Source: Deltaproteobacteria bacterium (GTDB lineage: Bacteria; Bdellovibrionota_C; UBA2361; SZUA-149; JADLFC01). Taken from it: a stretch of DNA of 35,440 nucleotides. Position 1 is the stretch's first letter; each line of letters opens with the position of its first letter. The stretch covers positions 1 through 35,440 of the forward strand of contig JADLFC010000105.1 in NCBI GenBank assembly GCA_020845775.1, given 5' to 3'. The translations under genes were made by a program, and so were the position numbers. The notes beneath the pieces were generated by a model. The model was not told the DNA's origin. It was given only the letters and a program-made list of their open reading frames with translations, and did not search any database. Below are positions 1-7,394 of the stretch, in pieces.

Positions 1-2
1 AA

Positions 3-128
3 ATCAACCTAAACCTGCCAATAGATTCTTACGGCACCATAGTGCTAGAAACCGACAACAACAAAGTCGTAGGCCGAAACCTAATCAAAAAACCCAAACA
101 ATACGTCCTAAGCTTCCGAACTAAGTAG
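3..128 (+). CDS. C-terminal fragment of an unrecognised protein (5' end outside window)
   Basis: An open frame runs in from the left edge for 41 codons and ends in TAG at 126-128. The visible tail is rich in beta-branched residues and lysines (for example GTIVLETD and PKQYVLSFR). I recognise no family in so short a piece. The next gene lies on the opposite strand and ends at 175, so this is a tail-to-tail junction; no clear hairpin terminator is visible in the 46 bases between. Only the frame, the stop and the absence of a competing gene support it. Confidence 0.45.
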   Translation: MNLNLPIDSYGTIVLETDNNKVVGRNLIKKPKQYVLSFRTK

Positions 129-174
129 CGAAATCAAATTTAAATTATAGACAACGAGGAGAGTAAGGATTACC

Positions 175-1416
175 TCAAGCAGAAATTACCCAAGCGCCTT
201 TGCGGATTAACGGCATTTTCTCGCCAGAAACGGCGGTTGCGGTAACGTCCACTTGCTCTGAGGAAATCATCATATCGGTATGCACGGTGCTCTCATTACA
301 GCCGACTTCCTCGAGTTGTTTAGAAGTCATGGTTGCGCCGTCTTTAAGGCAAAATTTATAGGCCGAACCAATCGCGACATGACAAGCCGCGTTCTCGTCA
401 AAGAGAATTTCCTCAAAAACCAAACCACTCTTGTAAATCGGCGAATCTATCCCAACTAAAGCAACTTCCCCAAGACGCTTTGCGCCGTCATCGCTTTCTA
501 TATACTTCTGAAAGGTATCTGCTCCACTCGATGCCGAAAAATGAGAAATTTCACCTTGCTTAAATTCCAAATATAAGTCCCTTATCATCTTCCCATTTAT
601 CAAAAATGGCCTGGTAGTCTTAACCCTCCCCTCGGTACCTCGCCAATCGGGAGTAGTAAAAACCTCCTCGGTGGGAATATTCGGTTCAAAAGCAACGCCC
701 AAAGATCCTCCCTCCGCCCCACCTTTAAAAATTGCATTGCTGGATAAGCTAACCCTTAAATCAGTCTCGGGGCCACTAAAGTGAAGTTCCTTAATGTGCA
801 TCTCGGTCAATTTCTTAGCTCTGGTTTGCAACACTGCATTGTGTTCGCGCCAGGCTCCTAAAAAATCATCCCTATCTAGCTTGCAAATCCGAAATATCTC
901 TTCCCAAAGCCGCTTACAGGCGTCATCAGGACTTAATCGCGGAAAAACCTTTTGTCCCCATTTTGGAGTCGCAGCCGCGCCAATAGTCCAGTGAATGAGC
1001 GACTTGCCAATACCTTCATCGTAAAAATATTTGAGCGCCAAGTGCCTATGCAAGCGCATGCAATTAATTTTCCCCGGATCTAAATCTGCTAGTATGTCGG
1101 GCTCTTCACTCCCGATTATTCTTACATTTGCCGCTCTACTATCCACTAGCTCTACATATTGGCGCTTAATAAAATCTGGAACAAAGGCTAAGTTTTCTTC
1201 CTTAGAACCGAGGACGCGAACACGCCCCAACCGAGGATCGCCTAAATCCAAATTCACATACTTAGCACCAGCTTCGTACGCAAACTTGGCAACTCTAATT
1301 GCAAGATCTCGATGTATAGGCTCCGTAGTGATGTTAACAACCTGCCCTGGCTGCACATTGAGCGCATAAAAAACCAAAAGGCGTGCATACCTATCGAGCA
1401 TCTCTTCAAATATCAT
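175..1416 (-). CDS. M29 family metallo-aminopeptidase (AmpS/PepS type)
   Basis: This 413-residue protein matches the thermophilic aminopeptidase family M29, cytoplasmic dinuclear-metal exopeptidases that remove N-terminal residues from peptides. The family metal ligands can be seen: glutamates in the PTEEVFTTP stretch near residue 250, a glutamate in FEEILFDENA, the histidine of CHVAIGSAY and the His-Asp of VHTDMMI near the C-terminus. Length equals the family norm of about 410. The start is ATG with a short AGGT Shine-Dalgarno. It lies 23 bases downstream of a small hypothetical gene on the same strand, so the two are probably cotranscribed. Substrate preference cannot be read from the sequence. 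Confidence 0.93.
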   Translation of the reverse strand: MIFEEMLDRYARLLVFYALNVQPGQVVNITTEPIHRDLAIRVAKFAYEAGAKYVNLDLGDPRLGRVRVLGSKEENLAFVPDFIKRQYVELVDSRAANVRIIGSEEPDILADLDPGKINCMRLHRHLALKYFYDEGIGKSLIHWTIGAAATPKWGQKVFPRLSPDDACKRLWEEIFRICKLDRDDFLGAWREHNAVLQTRAKKLTEMHIKELHFSGPETDLRVSLSSNAIFKGGAEGGSLGVAFEPNIPTEEVFTTPDWRGTEGRVKTTRPFLINGKMIRDLYLEFKQGEISHFSASSGADTFQKYIESDDGAKRLGEVALVGIDSPIYKSGLVFEEILFDENAACHVAIGSAYKFCLKDGATMTSKQLEEVGCNESTVHTDMMISSEQVDVTATAVSGEKMPLIRKGAWVISA

Positions 1417-1439
1417 AATGTTGACCTAAAAACGCGAAC

Positions 1440-1760
1440 TCAGGAAGTAGCAGCAACTGTGCTCTTTTGACAAGTGGGCAATCTAAGCCCATTCCTGCCC
1501 TCAAACCAACTCTTATCATCAGTCTCAGTGACACCACTTTTTACCTTATGACACTGATACACCGCTAACTCACCACCGGGATGCTTCTGGTGACTTGGGG
1601 TGATAAAAAGCGCATCTCCTACCTGCGCTATATATCTTATCCAATACTTGGCTTGCTTAAAATCACTTGTATTAAACACTTCCTCTAGTTCATTCTTGCC
1701 TGTTACAGCTCTATAAACTACATACCTGGATGGCCATGATATATCACTGAGTTTGTCCAT
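1440..1760 (-). CDS. conserved-looking small hypothetical protein, 106 aa
   Basis: A 106-residue soluble protein with many aromatic residues (WPSRYVVYRAV, AKYWIRYIAQVGD). It has no signal peptide, membrane segment or recognised catalytic motif. Support for a real gene is an ATG with GGGGA about nine bases upstream, a frame filling the space, and 23-base spacing to the aminopeptidase gene on the same strand. Three histidines and two cysteines sit in the C-terminal half (SHQKH, QCHK, CQK) without an obvious metal-site pattern. I do not recognise the family and assign no function. Confidence 0.6.
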   Translation of the reverse strand: MDKLSDISWPSRYVVYRAVTGKNELEEVFNTSDFKQAKYWIRYIAQVGDALFITPSHQKHPGGELAVYQCHKVKSGVTETDDKSWFEGRNGLRLPTCQKSTVAATS

Positions 1761-2079
1761 GTCTACTTATCCCCTTATCATCTTAATAGTTAGATGGCTG
1801 CGACGTCCTGAAGTGTTCTCTAATGTCTATATCGGGCTAAGGCAAAAATGCCTTTAGGGGCGTAGTCCATCGACACCGCTAAATCGGCCGACACGCCCAA
1901 AAAAGCCTAAATGAGTTTCGCATAGATGCCGATAGAAAAAATTAGGCAGCTGGAGAAGCCATCACATAAATGTCTAAACCGGCTCTAAATTATCGAAATC
2001 GTAGCGACATTTGGCAACAGCTCGGACGTCACTACAAACGACTCTAATAGAGATTGCTAAATAGGGAGAGAACAATATT
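1761..2079. other. divergent intergenic region with possible sigma-28-type promoter and hairpins
   Basis: 319 bases without a gene separate the hypothetical gene (minus) from cheY (plus). Two inverted repeats are visible: AAGGC at 1839-1843 with GCCTT at 1850-1854, and GGGCGT at 1858-1863 with ACGCCC at 1893-1898. Downstream, TAAA at 1908-1911 is followed after 16 bases by GCCGATAG at 1928-1935, which resembles a FliA (sigma-28) promoter reading toward cheY. I see no small ORF with a ribosome binding site here. Confidence 0.4.
1908..1935 (+). promoter_or_regulatory. candidate sigma-28 (FliA-type) promoter upstream of cheY
   Basis: TAAA, a 16-base spacer and GCCGATAG come close to the sigma-28 consensus of TAAA, about 15 bases and GCCGATAA. 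It points toward cheY, whose ATG lies about 145 bases downstream. A FliA-like sigma factor is encoded in the same window at 18678. The match is by eye only, and the spacer is one base longer than usual. Confidence 0.35.
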
Positions 2080-2469
2080 ATGGCTATCGTCGACAAAACA
2101 ATTAGAGTTTTAGTCGTAGATGACTTTAGCACTATGCGAAGAATCGTAAAAAATATTCTTACAAGTCTAGGATTTCAAAACATCGAAGAGGCAGAAGACG
2201 GGAAAATTGCTCTTTCTAAAGTAAAGAACGGCAATATAGGCTTCATAATCTCTGACTGGAATATGCCAAATATGATGGGCATAGACTTCCTCAAGGAAGT
2301 TCGCGCCGACCCAAGTATTAAAGATATTCCCTTTTTAATGGTGACAGCTGAATCGCAAAAAGAAAATGTGGTCGAAGCATTAAAGGCTGGAGTGTCCGAC
2401 TACGTCGTAAAACCATTTACGGCCGATACTCTACAACAAAAACTCGAAGCTATTTTTAGTCGCCAGTAA
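2080..2469 (+). CDS. cheY: CheY chemotaxis response regulator (stand-alone receiver)
   Basis: A 129-residue single receiver domain. The acidic pocket is Asp14-Asp15, the phosphoacceptor is Asp59 in SDWNMP, the switch residues are Thr89 (VTAE) and Tyr108, and the conserved lysine is Lys111 (VKPF). In the CheY family phosphorylation by CheA lets the protein bind the flagellar switch or another output. Resemblance to classical CheY, including NMPNM and the TAE motif, is strong, and there is no output domain. The start is ATG with GGGAGAG upstream. A CheX-type phosphatase gene lies convergently 71 bases downstream, which fits a signal-termination partner. No CheA or flagellar gene is in the window. 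Confidence 0.93.
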   Translation: MAIVDKTIRVLVVDDFSTMRRIVKNILTSLGFQNIEEAEDGKIALSKVKNGNIGFIISDWNMPNMMGIDFLKEVRADPSIKDIPFLMVTAESQKENVVEALKAGVSDYVVKPFTADTLQQKLEAIFSRQ

Positions 2470-2495
2470 TAAGAATTCTCAGCAAAATCTAGATA

Positions 2496-2524
2496 ACGCG
2501 AACTTTCTTAGGGAAAGTTCGCGT
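2496..2524. terminator. 12-bp hairpin between convergent cheY and cheX-type genes
   Basis: ACGCGAACTTTC at 2496-2507 pairs perfectly with 2513-2524 around a 5-base loop. It sits between two genes that converge, so it can serve both strands. There is no strong T-tract on either side, so it may act as a transcript-end hairpin rather than a textbook intrinsic terminator. Confidence 0.7.
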
Positions 2525-2540
2525 GGCTTATCTGCTAGCA

Positions 2541-3008
2541 TCAGGTCCTATACAAGCTCACCTCGACGACAAACTTGCCCTCTGCCGTCTCAAATGGAAT
2601 CTGAATCACAGGTCGTTTAGACAACTGCCGAATCTGAACATTCTTGCCCAACACCGTAATGGGAGTCGCCATATCTAACTTAATATCTAACCTGGCGAGA
2701 TCGGTCTTTGCGCCACCAGATATAATATTAGTCATCTCGCCTACTGCGTCTGCTATCTCTTCGTTAACCGAGGTAAATTCAGTATAAAGCATGCGCGAAC
2801 AGATCGGGAGAATGGCTCGCTCTTCAAAACTTACCACCATAGCTCCGCAAACACCTTGTCCTGCCAGCCCAAGAATACCAGAGACATCGCCAAACGAGAG
2901 ATTATCCGGCTTAAGTCCAGGAGGTCCAGCTGTCACTGGCGTCATGGCCATAGTCTGAATCACCTGAATGGTCGAGTTTAAGAACGGATTAATGTATTCA
3001 ACTTTCAT
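2541..3008 (-). CDS. cheX: CheX-family CheY-P phosphatase
   Basis: A protein of about 155 residues matching the CheX/CheC phosphatase fold. The family catalytic pattern E-x-x-N is present in GEMTNIISGGAK, following the helix NEEIADAV. The N-terminal half has the ITGLVGL-like strand of the family (SGILGLAGQGVCGAMVVSF). CheX dephosphorylates phospho-CheY in the cytoplasm. A GTG at 3012-3014 would add two residues, but it lies inside the likely ribosome binding region, so the ATG at 3006-3008 is preferred. Convergent with cheY, a pairing that suggests they act on the same signal. Confidence 0.85.
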   Translation of the reverse strand: MKVEYINPFLNSTIQVIQTMAMTPVTAGPPGLKPDNLSFGDVSGILGLAGQGVCGAMVVSFEERAILPICSRMLYTEFTSVNEEIADAVGEMTNIISGGAKTDLARLDIKLDMATPITVLGKNVQIRQLSKRPVIQIPFETAEGKFVVEVSLYRT

Positions 3009-3304
3009 AATCACCCAAGCCTTGAGTTAATGACCCTAAGGGACGCTTTTTTCCCATGCGTCACCCGAGTTAATTCTACCTAGCGCATTACTACGCAACC
3101 TCATCACCAGTTTTGATTACTATCCAAGCAGAAAAGCTACAAGAAATTTGAAAATTATTAAGCATTTAGCATGAATATACTCCTAATTGCTCTCCGCTAC
3201 AGCTCTCTTTAGAACTCGGCGATATCTGCCGAATAACGTAATAACAGGTGATTCGATTGAACCTATTGACGGGGCAATCCGTAGCAATATTCGGGAGACA
3301 AGCC
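3009..3304. other. divergent intergenic region
   Basis: About 300 bases separate the divergent cheX-type gene and the small gene beginning at 3305. It is AT-rich and should hold promoters in both directions. A poor sigma-28-like pair (TAGA about 3210, GCCGAATAA at 3228-3236) is the only motif seen. A GTG at 3248 opens the frame of the next gene earlier but has no Shine-Dalgarno. Confidence 0.3.
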
Positions 3305-3568
3305 ATGGGCAAGACAGCAGCTAAATCTTACACGCTAGACGAGTTGTTCATATTGGTGAACGACAAGAGCAAAAAATTTAAGGTAATTCTCGATAAATCG
3401 TCCAAGTGGATCGATTGGGAATCTTCGGTGTTTTTGACCGGAGAAGCGCAGATCATGGAAGTTAAACCAAAGGCTGAATGGCCGCTCATGGTTTCCTTTA
3501 GCGGAAGCATGATTGACACTCAACCAGTGCCATATGACCCAAAAATGGAATTTTATTGCAAAACCTAA
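3305..3568 (+). CDS. small hypothetical protein, 87 aa
   Basis: The frame is open from a GTG at 3248, but the ATG at 3305 has GGGAGA six bases upstream and is the better start, giving 87 residues. The protein is soluble and lysine-rich, with a helical N-terminus (SYTLDELFILVND) and a beta-rich remainder. There is no signal peptide or recognised motif. The stop codon lies inside a short hairpin with a T-tract (3560-3577), which suggests an independent transcript. The cinA-like gene follows after 43 bases. Function unknown. Confidence 0.6.
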   Translation: MGKTAAKSYTLDELFILVNDKSKKFKVILDKSSKWIDWESSVFLTGEAQIMEVKPKAEWPLMVSFSGSMIDTQPVPYDPKMEFYCKT

Positions 3569-3577
3569 AGGTTTTTT
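3560..3577 (+). terminator. weak intrinsic terminator after the 87-aa ORF
   Basis: AAAACC at 3560-3565 pairs with GGTTTT at 3570-3575 over a 4-base loop containing the stop codon, and T's run to 3577. The stem is short and AU-rich, so it would terminate poorly. Confidence 0.4.
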
Positions 3578-3582
3578 GCCAA

Positions 3583-3620
3583 AGGGTGCATTGAAAGTAT
3601 AAGATCCGTCTATGCACCCT
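3583..3620 (+). promoter_or_regulatory. inverted repeat that can hide the cinA-like start codon
   Basis: AGGGTGCAT at 3583-3591 is perfectly complementary to 3612-3620, which begins with the ATG of the cinA-like gene. In RNA this 9-bp stem with a 20-base loop would bury the start codon. No strong Shine-Dalgarno lies in the loop. Whether it regulates translation is inference. Confidence 0.4.
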
Positions 3621-4337
3621 AATATTACTGAGAGAACCATAAAAATATTTGGTTTATCGGAAGCTGAAATCGCCAAGAAATTGGAAAGTGAGCCGCTTGG
3701 CATTCCCGACGTGAGTGTTTCATTTGTAAACATCTTTCCGGAAGTTCACTTACGTCTGCGCGCGACAGAGCTGACAACAGATCTAATGACCGCTTGCCAC
3801 TCGATAGCCGAAAAAGTTGGCAAACAATATGTGGTTTCCGATGATTCGGAAATCAGCTTCGCCGAAAACATCCTCAACATACTTAGAACGAAAAAAGTAA
3901 GCATATCATTTGCCGAATCGTGCACAGGCGGGTTGATTAGCGCCATGATAACCGACATCCCAGGCTCGTCAGAACATTTCGCTGGCGCGATTGTATCCTA
4001 TAGCAATGAGTCAAAAATTAGATTACTGGAAGTAGATAGCGAGCTAATAGAGAACGACGGAGCCGTAAGTTCGTCCGTTGCGGCTGCTATGGCGCGCGGT
4101 GCCCGCAAACGTTTTCAAACCCACTATGCCGTATCCGTAACCGGCATTGCAGGCCCAACGGGTGGCTCAACTGAAAAACCCGTAGGCACTTTCTACGTTG
4201 GCCTAGCCTGTGATAATGGCATTACCTCATACAAATTCTTCCACCCTTCAACGCGCCAAGAAGTAAGAACATACGCTGCCTACGCGGCCCTAAATGTATT
4301 GCGCTGTAGCATCTTTGACTTTAGCATCCCACAGTAA
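3612..4337 (+). CDS. CinA-like protein lacking the N-terminal domain; PncC-type amidohydrolase
   Basis: 241 residues. Residues from about 85 to the end match the CinA C-terminal (PncC) domain, which deamidates nicotinamide mononucleotide in the NAD salvage cycle. Visible motifs are FAESCTGG near residue 100, IVSYSNESK and VTGIAGPTGG. Residues about 8-80 (RTIKIFGLSEAEIAKKL, PEVHLRLRA) match the middle domain of full-length CinA. The usual N-terminal COG1058 domain of about 170 residues is absent: an in-frame TAA lies at 3600-3602, just before the ATG. It is therefore a middle-domain plus PncC form, either a natural short version or a truncation. Confidence 0.85.
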   Translation: MHPNITERTIKIFGLSEAEIAKKLESEPLGIPDVSVSFVNIFPEVHLRLRATELTTDLMTACHSIAEKVGKQYVVSDDSEISFAENILNILRTKKVSISFAESCTGGLISAMITDIPGSSEHFAGAIVSYSNESKIRLLEVDSELIENDGAVSSSVAAAMARGARKRFQTHYAVSVTGIAGPTGGSTEKPVGTFYVGLACDNGITSYKFFHPSTRQEVRTYAAYAALNVLRCSIFDFSIPQ

Positions 4338-4370
4338 TCAGTCTGTCGTAAATGTGCGCTTGTTGGAAGT

Positions 4371-5276
4371 TTAGTGCGAAACAGAAATTGACTGTATCCA
4401 GGTGGTCGACGGCACTTTTGGATCGCTTCCATTATTTGAATAGTTACCGCTAATCCAATAACCTCCAAAGTTCTCCTCAAAAAAGTCGCCAACCGGCTGG
4501 TAATTAATCACATCCTGACCATTAACCAAAAACTTGATGTTCGGCTCAGAATAAACGAGTCTAAATTCCGTTGACTCTGTAAGCTCAGTCCCTACCGGTA
4601 GCGACTGCCAATCCTGCTCGTCGACATCTCCGCCATAAACCTGCAAATGAATCTTAGTGCCGCCCTCCTCTAGCTCGATAGTAATCTCCCTATATCCACT
4701 CTCCGCATTAGCCCAGAGTCGACAGAGTTTTAACGCTTTGGGGTATTGAAAATCCTTAGAAAACTTCTGCTTCCAAGCGAGCTGTATGCGCCCAAAATCT
4801 TCTTCATTCCCCAACATCAGCGGCTGTGACTCATCTGCTAGATAAGTAACCTTTAATCCATCTCTATCCGCAATTGCCTCTCCACTTAGCACAACCGCAT
4901 TCCTTGGGACATTGCTATCAGTATAACTTTCTTTAAAAGCTAAATCCCATCTTTCCTCCGCCTCGATTTCTTCCGAAGCACTCCTAGGAGGCATGACTAC
5001 CACTGACGGAAGCCCAACCGAGTTAATGGCAGTATCTTGCTCCCGTTCTTGCGATTCATCACTTACCTCCTCGCTTAAAGAATAGGAAGTTTCTTCTGGC
5101 GGTGGAACCACTACCTCGACATCAAGTTGAGGCGCTTCATTTACCGTCTCCGAAACCATGTCCTGTCCATTGTTAACAATAGCCTCCGACGTCGCTTCGC
5201 CACCATCAGAGTTTGAACTTTTGCAAGAATTCAAAACAACTACATACAACATGAGACACACCGCAATCCTAAACAT
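4371..5276 (-). CDS. secreted lipoprotein with C-terminal beta-sandwich-like domain, unknown function
   Basis: 301 residues starting with a lipoprotein signal peptide: hydrophobic residues 4-15 and lipobox LNSC with Cys18. Residues about 20-105 are acidic, rich in Glu, Ser and Pro, and look disordered, like a linker. Residues about 110-301 look like a single beta-rich domain of the concanavalin/LamG or polysaccharide-lyase type (for example GRIQLAWKQKFSK and IKFLVNGQDVINY), but this is a fold impression, not a family match. The start is ATG with a very strong GGAGGAG. It lies downstream of the NtrC-type regulator gene with a symmetric site between them. It probably sits in the outer membrane or periplasm. 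Confidence 0.7.
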   Translation of the reverse strand: MFRIAVCLMLYVVVLNSCKSSNSDGGEATSEAIVNNGQDMVSETVNEAPQLDVEVVVPPPEETSYSLSEEVSDESQEREQDTAINSVGLPSVVVMPPRSASEEIEAEERWDLAFKESYTDSNVPRNAVVLSGEAIADRDGLKVTYLADESQPLMLGNEEDFGRIQLAWKQKFSKDFQYPKALKLCRLWANAESGYREITIELEEGGTKIHLQVYGGDVDEQDWQSLPVGTELTESTEFRLVYSEPNIKFLVNGQDVINYQPVGDFFEENFGGYWISGNYSNNGSDPKVPSTTWIQSISVSH

Positions 5277-5346
5277 TTTAACTCCTCCTCGCGAATGGGA
5301 GTATTGGCATACCGTTTTGAAAAATGCTTTTTTGTAAATGCTATAA

Positions 5347-5362
5347 ATTGAAGTTCTTCAAT
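5347..5362. promoter_or_regulatory. perfect 7+7 dyad, candidate operator
   Basis: ATTGAAG-TT-CTTCAAT is a perfect dyad in the gap between the NtrC-type regulator gene and the lipoprotein gene. It lies 71 bases before the lipoprotein start. The two-base centre makes it a better DNA-binding site than an RNA hairpin. No sigma-54 -24/-12 pair is visible near it in the lipoprotein direction. Confidence 0.35.
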
Positions 5363-5390
5363 GTATGGCTATCCCCACAGCAAGCTCACC

Positions 5391-6779
5391 TCAAGACTGC
5401 CGATTGATCACCCTACTAATGCGCTTCCTATCGGTTTTTAGCACCTGGGCGGTGGCCGTCAAGTTTCCATCTAGCTCGTCATAAACGCCTTTTACAATTT
5501 TTTGCTCTACTTCCCTAAGTTGATCTTCTAAACTCGACTTAGCTGACGACTCCCCAGAATCCCCTTGCTGCTCCATCCCTAACATTTTAAAATCGCCAAT
5601 TTTAAGACTTCGGCTCTCATGGAAACTAGCGCAATGAAAACCTCGCTCTAATACCGCTTGAAGCTCGCGAACATTGCCAGGCCAGGTTTCATTTTCTAGC
5701 CAACGCACAGCTTCTGGAGAAATATCTCTTACCACAGATTTTCTGTTCGCCTTTATTAAATCATCGAGAAAGCCTTTTACCAAATTATAGATATCTTCCT
5801 TGCGCTCTCGCAAAGGTGGAATTCGCACTAATAAATGCGCAATCCTGTGGTAAAAATCGAGTCTCAGAGCATCCTTCGTTATCAAGCGATCTTGCGGACA
5901 ATTAGTTGCGCAAATCAGCCGAAAATTGGACTGCCTCCGCTTATTCGAGCCAACGGCATAATAATACCCTTCTTGCAGTAGTTCGAGAAGCGCCACCTGC
6001 GTGCTTTGCGGCAAACAATCCACCTCATCAATAAAAAGCGTCCCACCATCAGCCTCCGCAAAACGCCCCTCCCGATCACTAATAGCACCTGTAAAAGAGC
6101 CTTTCACATGACCGCACAATTCACTAAGAATAATGTCATGAGATCCATAATGCGGCGAAAGGCGAACGAAATTGGCACTTCGCCTGCTGCTGGCATCGTG
6201 TATCGCTCGCGCTATTACGCCTTTACCGACACCGGTTTCTCCGCACAGCAACACTGGTTGCTCTGTAGCAGCCGCAAACGACACGAGCTGCAACACCCTT
6301 TGCATCTGCTGATTATTGCTGGATAAACCTGCCAATGCGCCATAGCCTTTATCAGCACCTATTTCTCGGCCAAAAATGCGCCGCTGAAGTGACGTAACAT
6401 TAGAAGCATCGTTAATCAAAGCTAGGAGATGATCGGCATCGACAGGTTTTGAAACAAAGGAAGCCGCCCCAGCTCTAATAGCCTGAACTCCCCATCCTTC
6501 TGAGTTATGCCCGGTTAACACTATAACCCTTAGACTCGGGTCTTTATCGAGAATATCAGTGATGAGCTCTATCCCTGAATCCGGACCGACAACAGAGTCG
6601 AGCGATAAATCGACGATAGCCACATCAAATTGCGCTCTCGACAATTCAGCCATAGCCTCGGCACTCGTGCTAGCCTTAACAAATGAAATATTATCAACTC
6701 TTTTCTCAATCGAACGAATGAGTTGATCTATAAAGCTCACCTCGTCGTCGACAAACAACACCGACAACTCCTTTTTCAC
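5391..6779 (-). CDS. NtrC-family sigma-54-dependent response regulator
   Basis: 462 residues from GTG at 6777-6779, which has GGAGAG nine bases upstream; a TTG at 6812 would add 11 residues without a good site. Domains in order: receiver (1-120; Asp11-Asp12, phosphoacceptor Asp57 in IVDLSL, Lys111), AAA+ ATPase (about 145-385; Walker A GETGVGKG near 180, GSFTGA loop near 228, Walker B TLFIDEVD, arginine-rich IPPLRERKEDI, WPGNVREL), and a C-terminal Fis-type helix-turn-helix (NLTATAQVLKTDRKRISRVI). Family members remodel RNA polymerase-sigma-54 at promoters. The sigma-54 contact loop reads GSFTGA instead of GAFTGA. No partner histidine kinase is adjacent. Confidence 0.93.
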   Translation of the reverse strand: MKKELSVLFVDDEVSFIDQLIRSIEKRVDNISFVKASTSAEAMAELSRAQFDVAIVDLSLDSVVGPDSGIELITDILDKDPSLRVIVLTGHNSEGWGVQAIRAGAASFVSKPVDADHLLALINDASNVTSLQRRIFGREIGADKGYGALAGLSSNNQQMQRVLQLVSFAAATEQPVLLCGETGVGKGVIARAIHDASSRRSANFVRLSPHYGSHDIILSELCGHVKGSFTGAISDREGRFAEADGGTLFIDEVDCLPQSTQVALLELLQEGYYYAVGSNKRRQSNFRLICATNCPQDRLITKDALRLDFYHRIAHLLVRIPPLRERKEDIYNLVKGFLDDLIKANRKSVVRDISPEAVRWLENETWPGNVRELQAVLERGFHCASFHESRSLKIGDFKMLGMEQQGDSGESSAKSSLEDQLREVEQKIVKGVYDELDGNLTATAQVLKTDRKRISRVINRQS

Positions 6780-6895
6780 GGCACAATTCTCTCCAAAACA
6801 ACGTCTGACCAAATACCAGTACTAAAACACGCGTATATTACATAACCCTGCACGAAATTTCTACGTTACAGCGAGATTCTCTTAAAAATCAACTA

Positions 6896-6925
6896 CTTGT
6901 ACAGATGGACAAAGGTTCCATCATT
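6896..6925 (+). promoter_or_regulatory. possible heat-shock (sigma-32-like) promoter before hsp20
   Basis: CTTGTAC at 6896-6902, a 15-base spacer and CCATCATT at 6918-6925 loosely resemble the sigma-32 pattern CTTGAAA / CCCCATnT. The position is right, about 40 bases before the hsp20 start. The match is imperfect, so this is tentative. Confidence 0.3.
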
Positions 6926-6963
6926 CGCAATAATACCACTCTGTCTTGCAACAAGGAGAGGAT

Positions 6964-7353
6964 ATGCACATGAAGAAGCAAGCTTTTATTCGTTATTCAT
7001 CCACTACCACCGAACGCATAACTCGGGTTTACGAGGGCATGTATTGGCGGCCGCCAACGGACTTTTACGAAACGTGCGATGCCTTGATAGTTCGAGTTGA
7101 AGTTAGTGGCATTAGCGAAAGTGATTTTTCGATCTCTCTTGCGGGAACCACTCTTCGCATCGAGGGACTGAGACAAGAGTCATGTGAAAAACTTTGTTAT
7201 TTCCAAATGGAAATAGCGTATGGCGCGTTCTGTACTGAAATTAAGATTCCAGAGAATGTGCTTCTCGATTTCGAGCATTTAGAAACTGCTTACACTAATG
7301 GCTTCCTGTCGGTGCGTCTCCCAAAACTTCAACCCCAATTAAGCTCAATCTAA
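6964..7353 (+). CDS. Hsp20/alpha-crystallin small heat shock protein
   Basis: 129 residues from ATG 6964 (a second ATG at 6970 is equally possible), behind AAGGAGAGG. The alpha-crystallin domain covers most of the protein: LIVRVEVSGISESDFSISL, LRIEGLR, then the family's aromatic stretch EIAYGAFCTEIKIPENV and the ending NGFLSVRLPK. This corresponds to the usual EVPG and Y-G-x-F-x-R-x-I-x-L-P motifs in somewhat divergent form. Such proteins hold unfolding proteins in the cytoplasm. It sits 42 bases upstream of lon, a chaperone-protease pairing that implies a shared stress response. Confidence 0.9.
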   Translation: MHMKKQAFIRYSSTTTERITRVYEGMYWRPPTDFYETCDALIVRVEVSGISESDFSISLAGTTLRIEGLRQESCEKLCYFQMEIAYGAFCTEIKIPENVLLDFEHLETAYTNGFLSVRLPKLQPQLSSI

Positions 7354-7394
7354 TAAATCGCAAATAATCAATTTCGCCAAATGGACTAACTCTT

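Noticed and set aside
794-1369. plus-strand ORFs within the aminopeptidase gene
   Set aside because: Shadow frames of a full-length M29 gene with catalytic residues on the other strand.
3209-3236. second sigma-28-like pair (TAGA / GCCGAATAA)
   Set aside because: The -10 has an extra A and the -35 is poor; weaker than the one before cheY.
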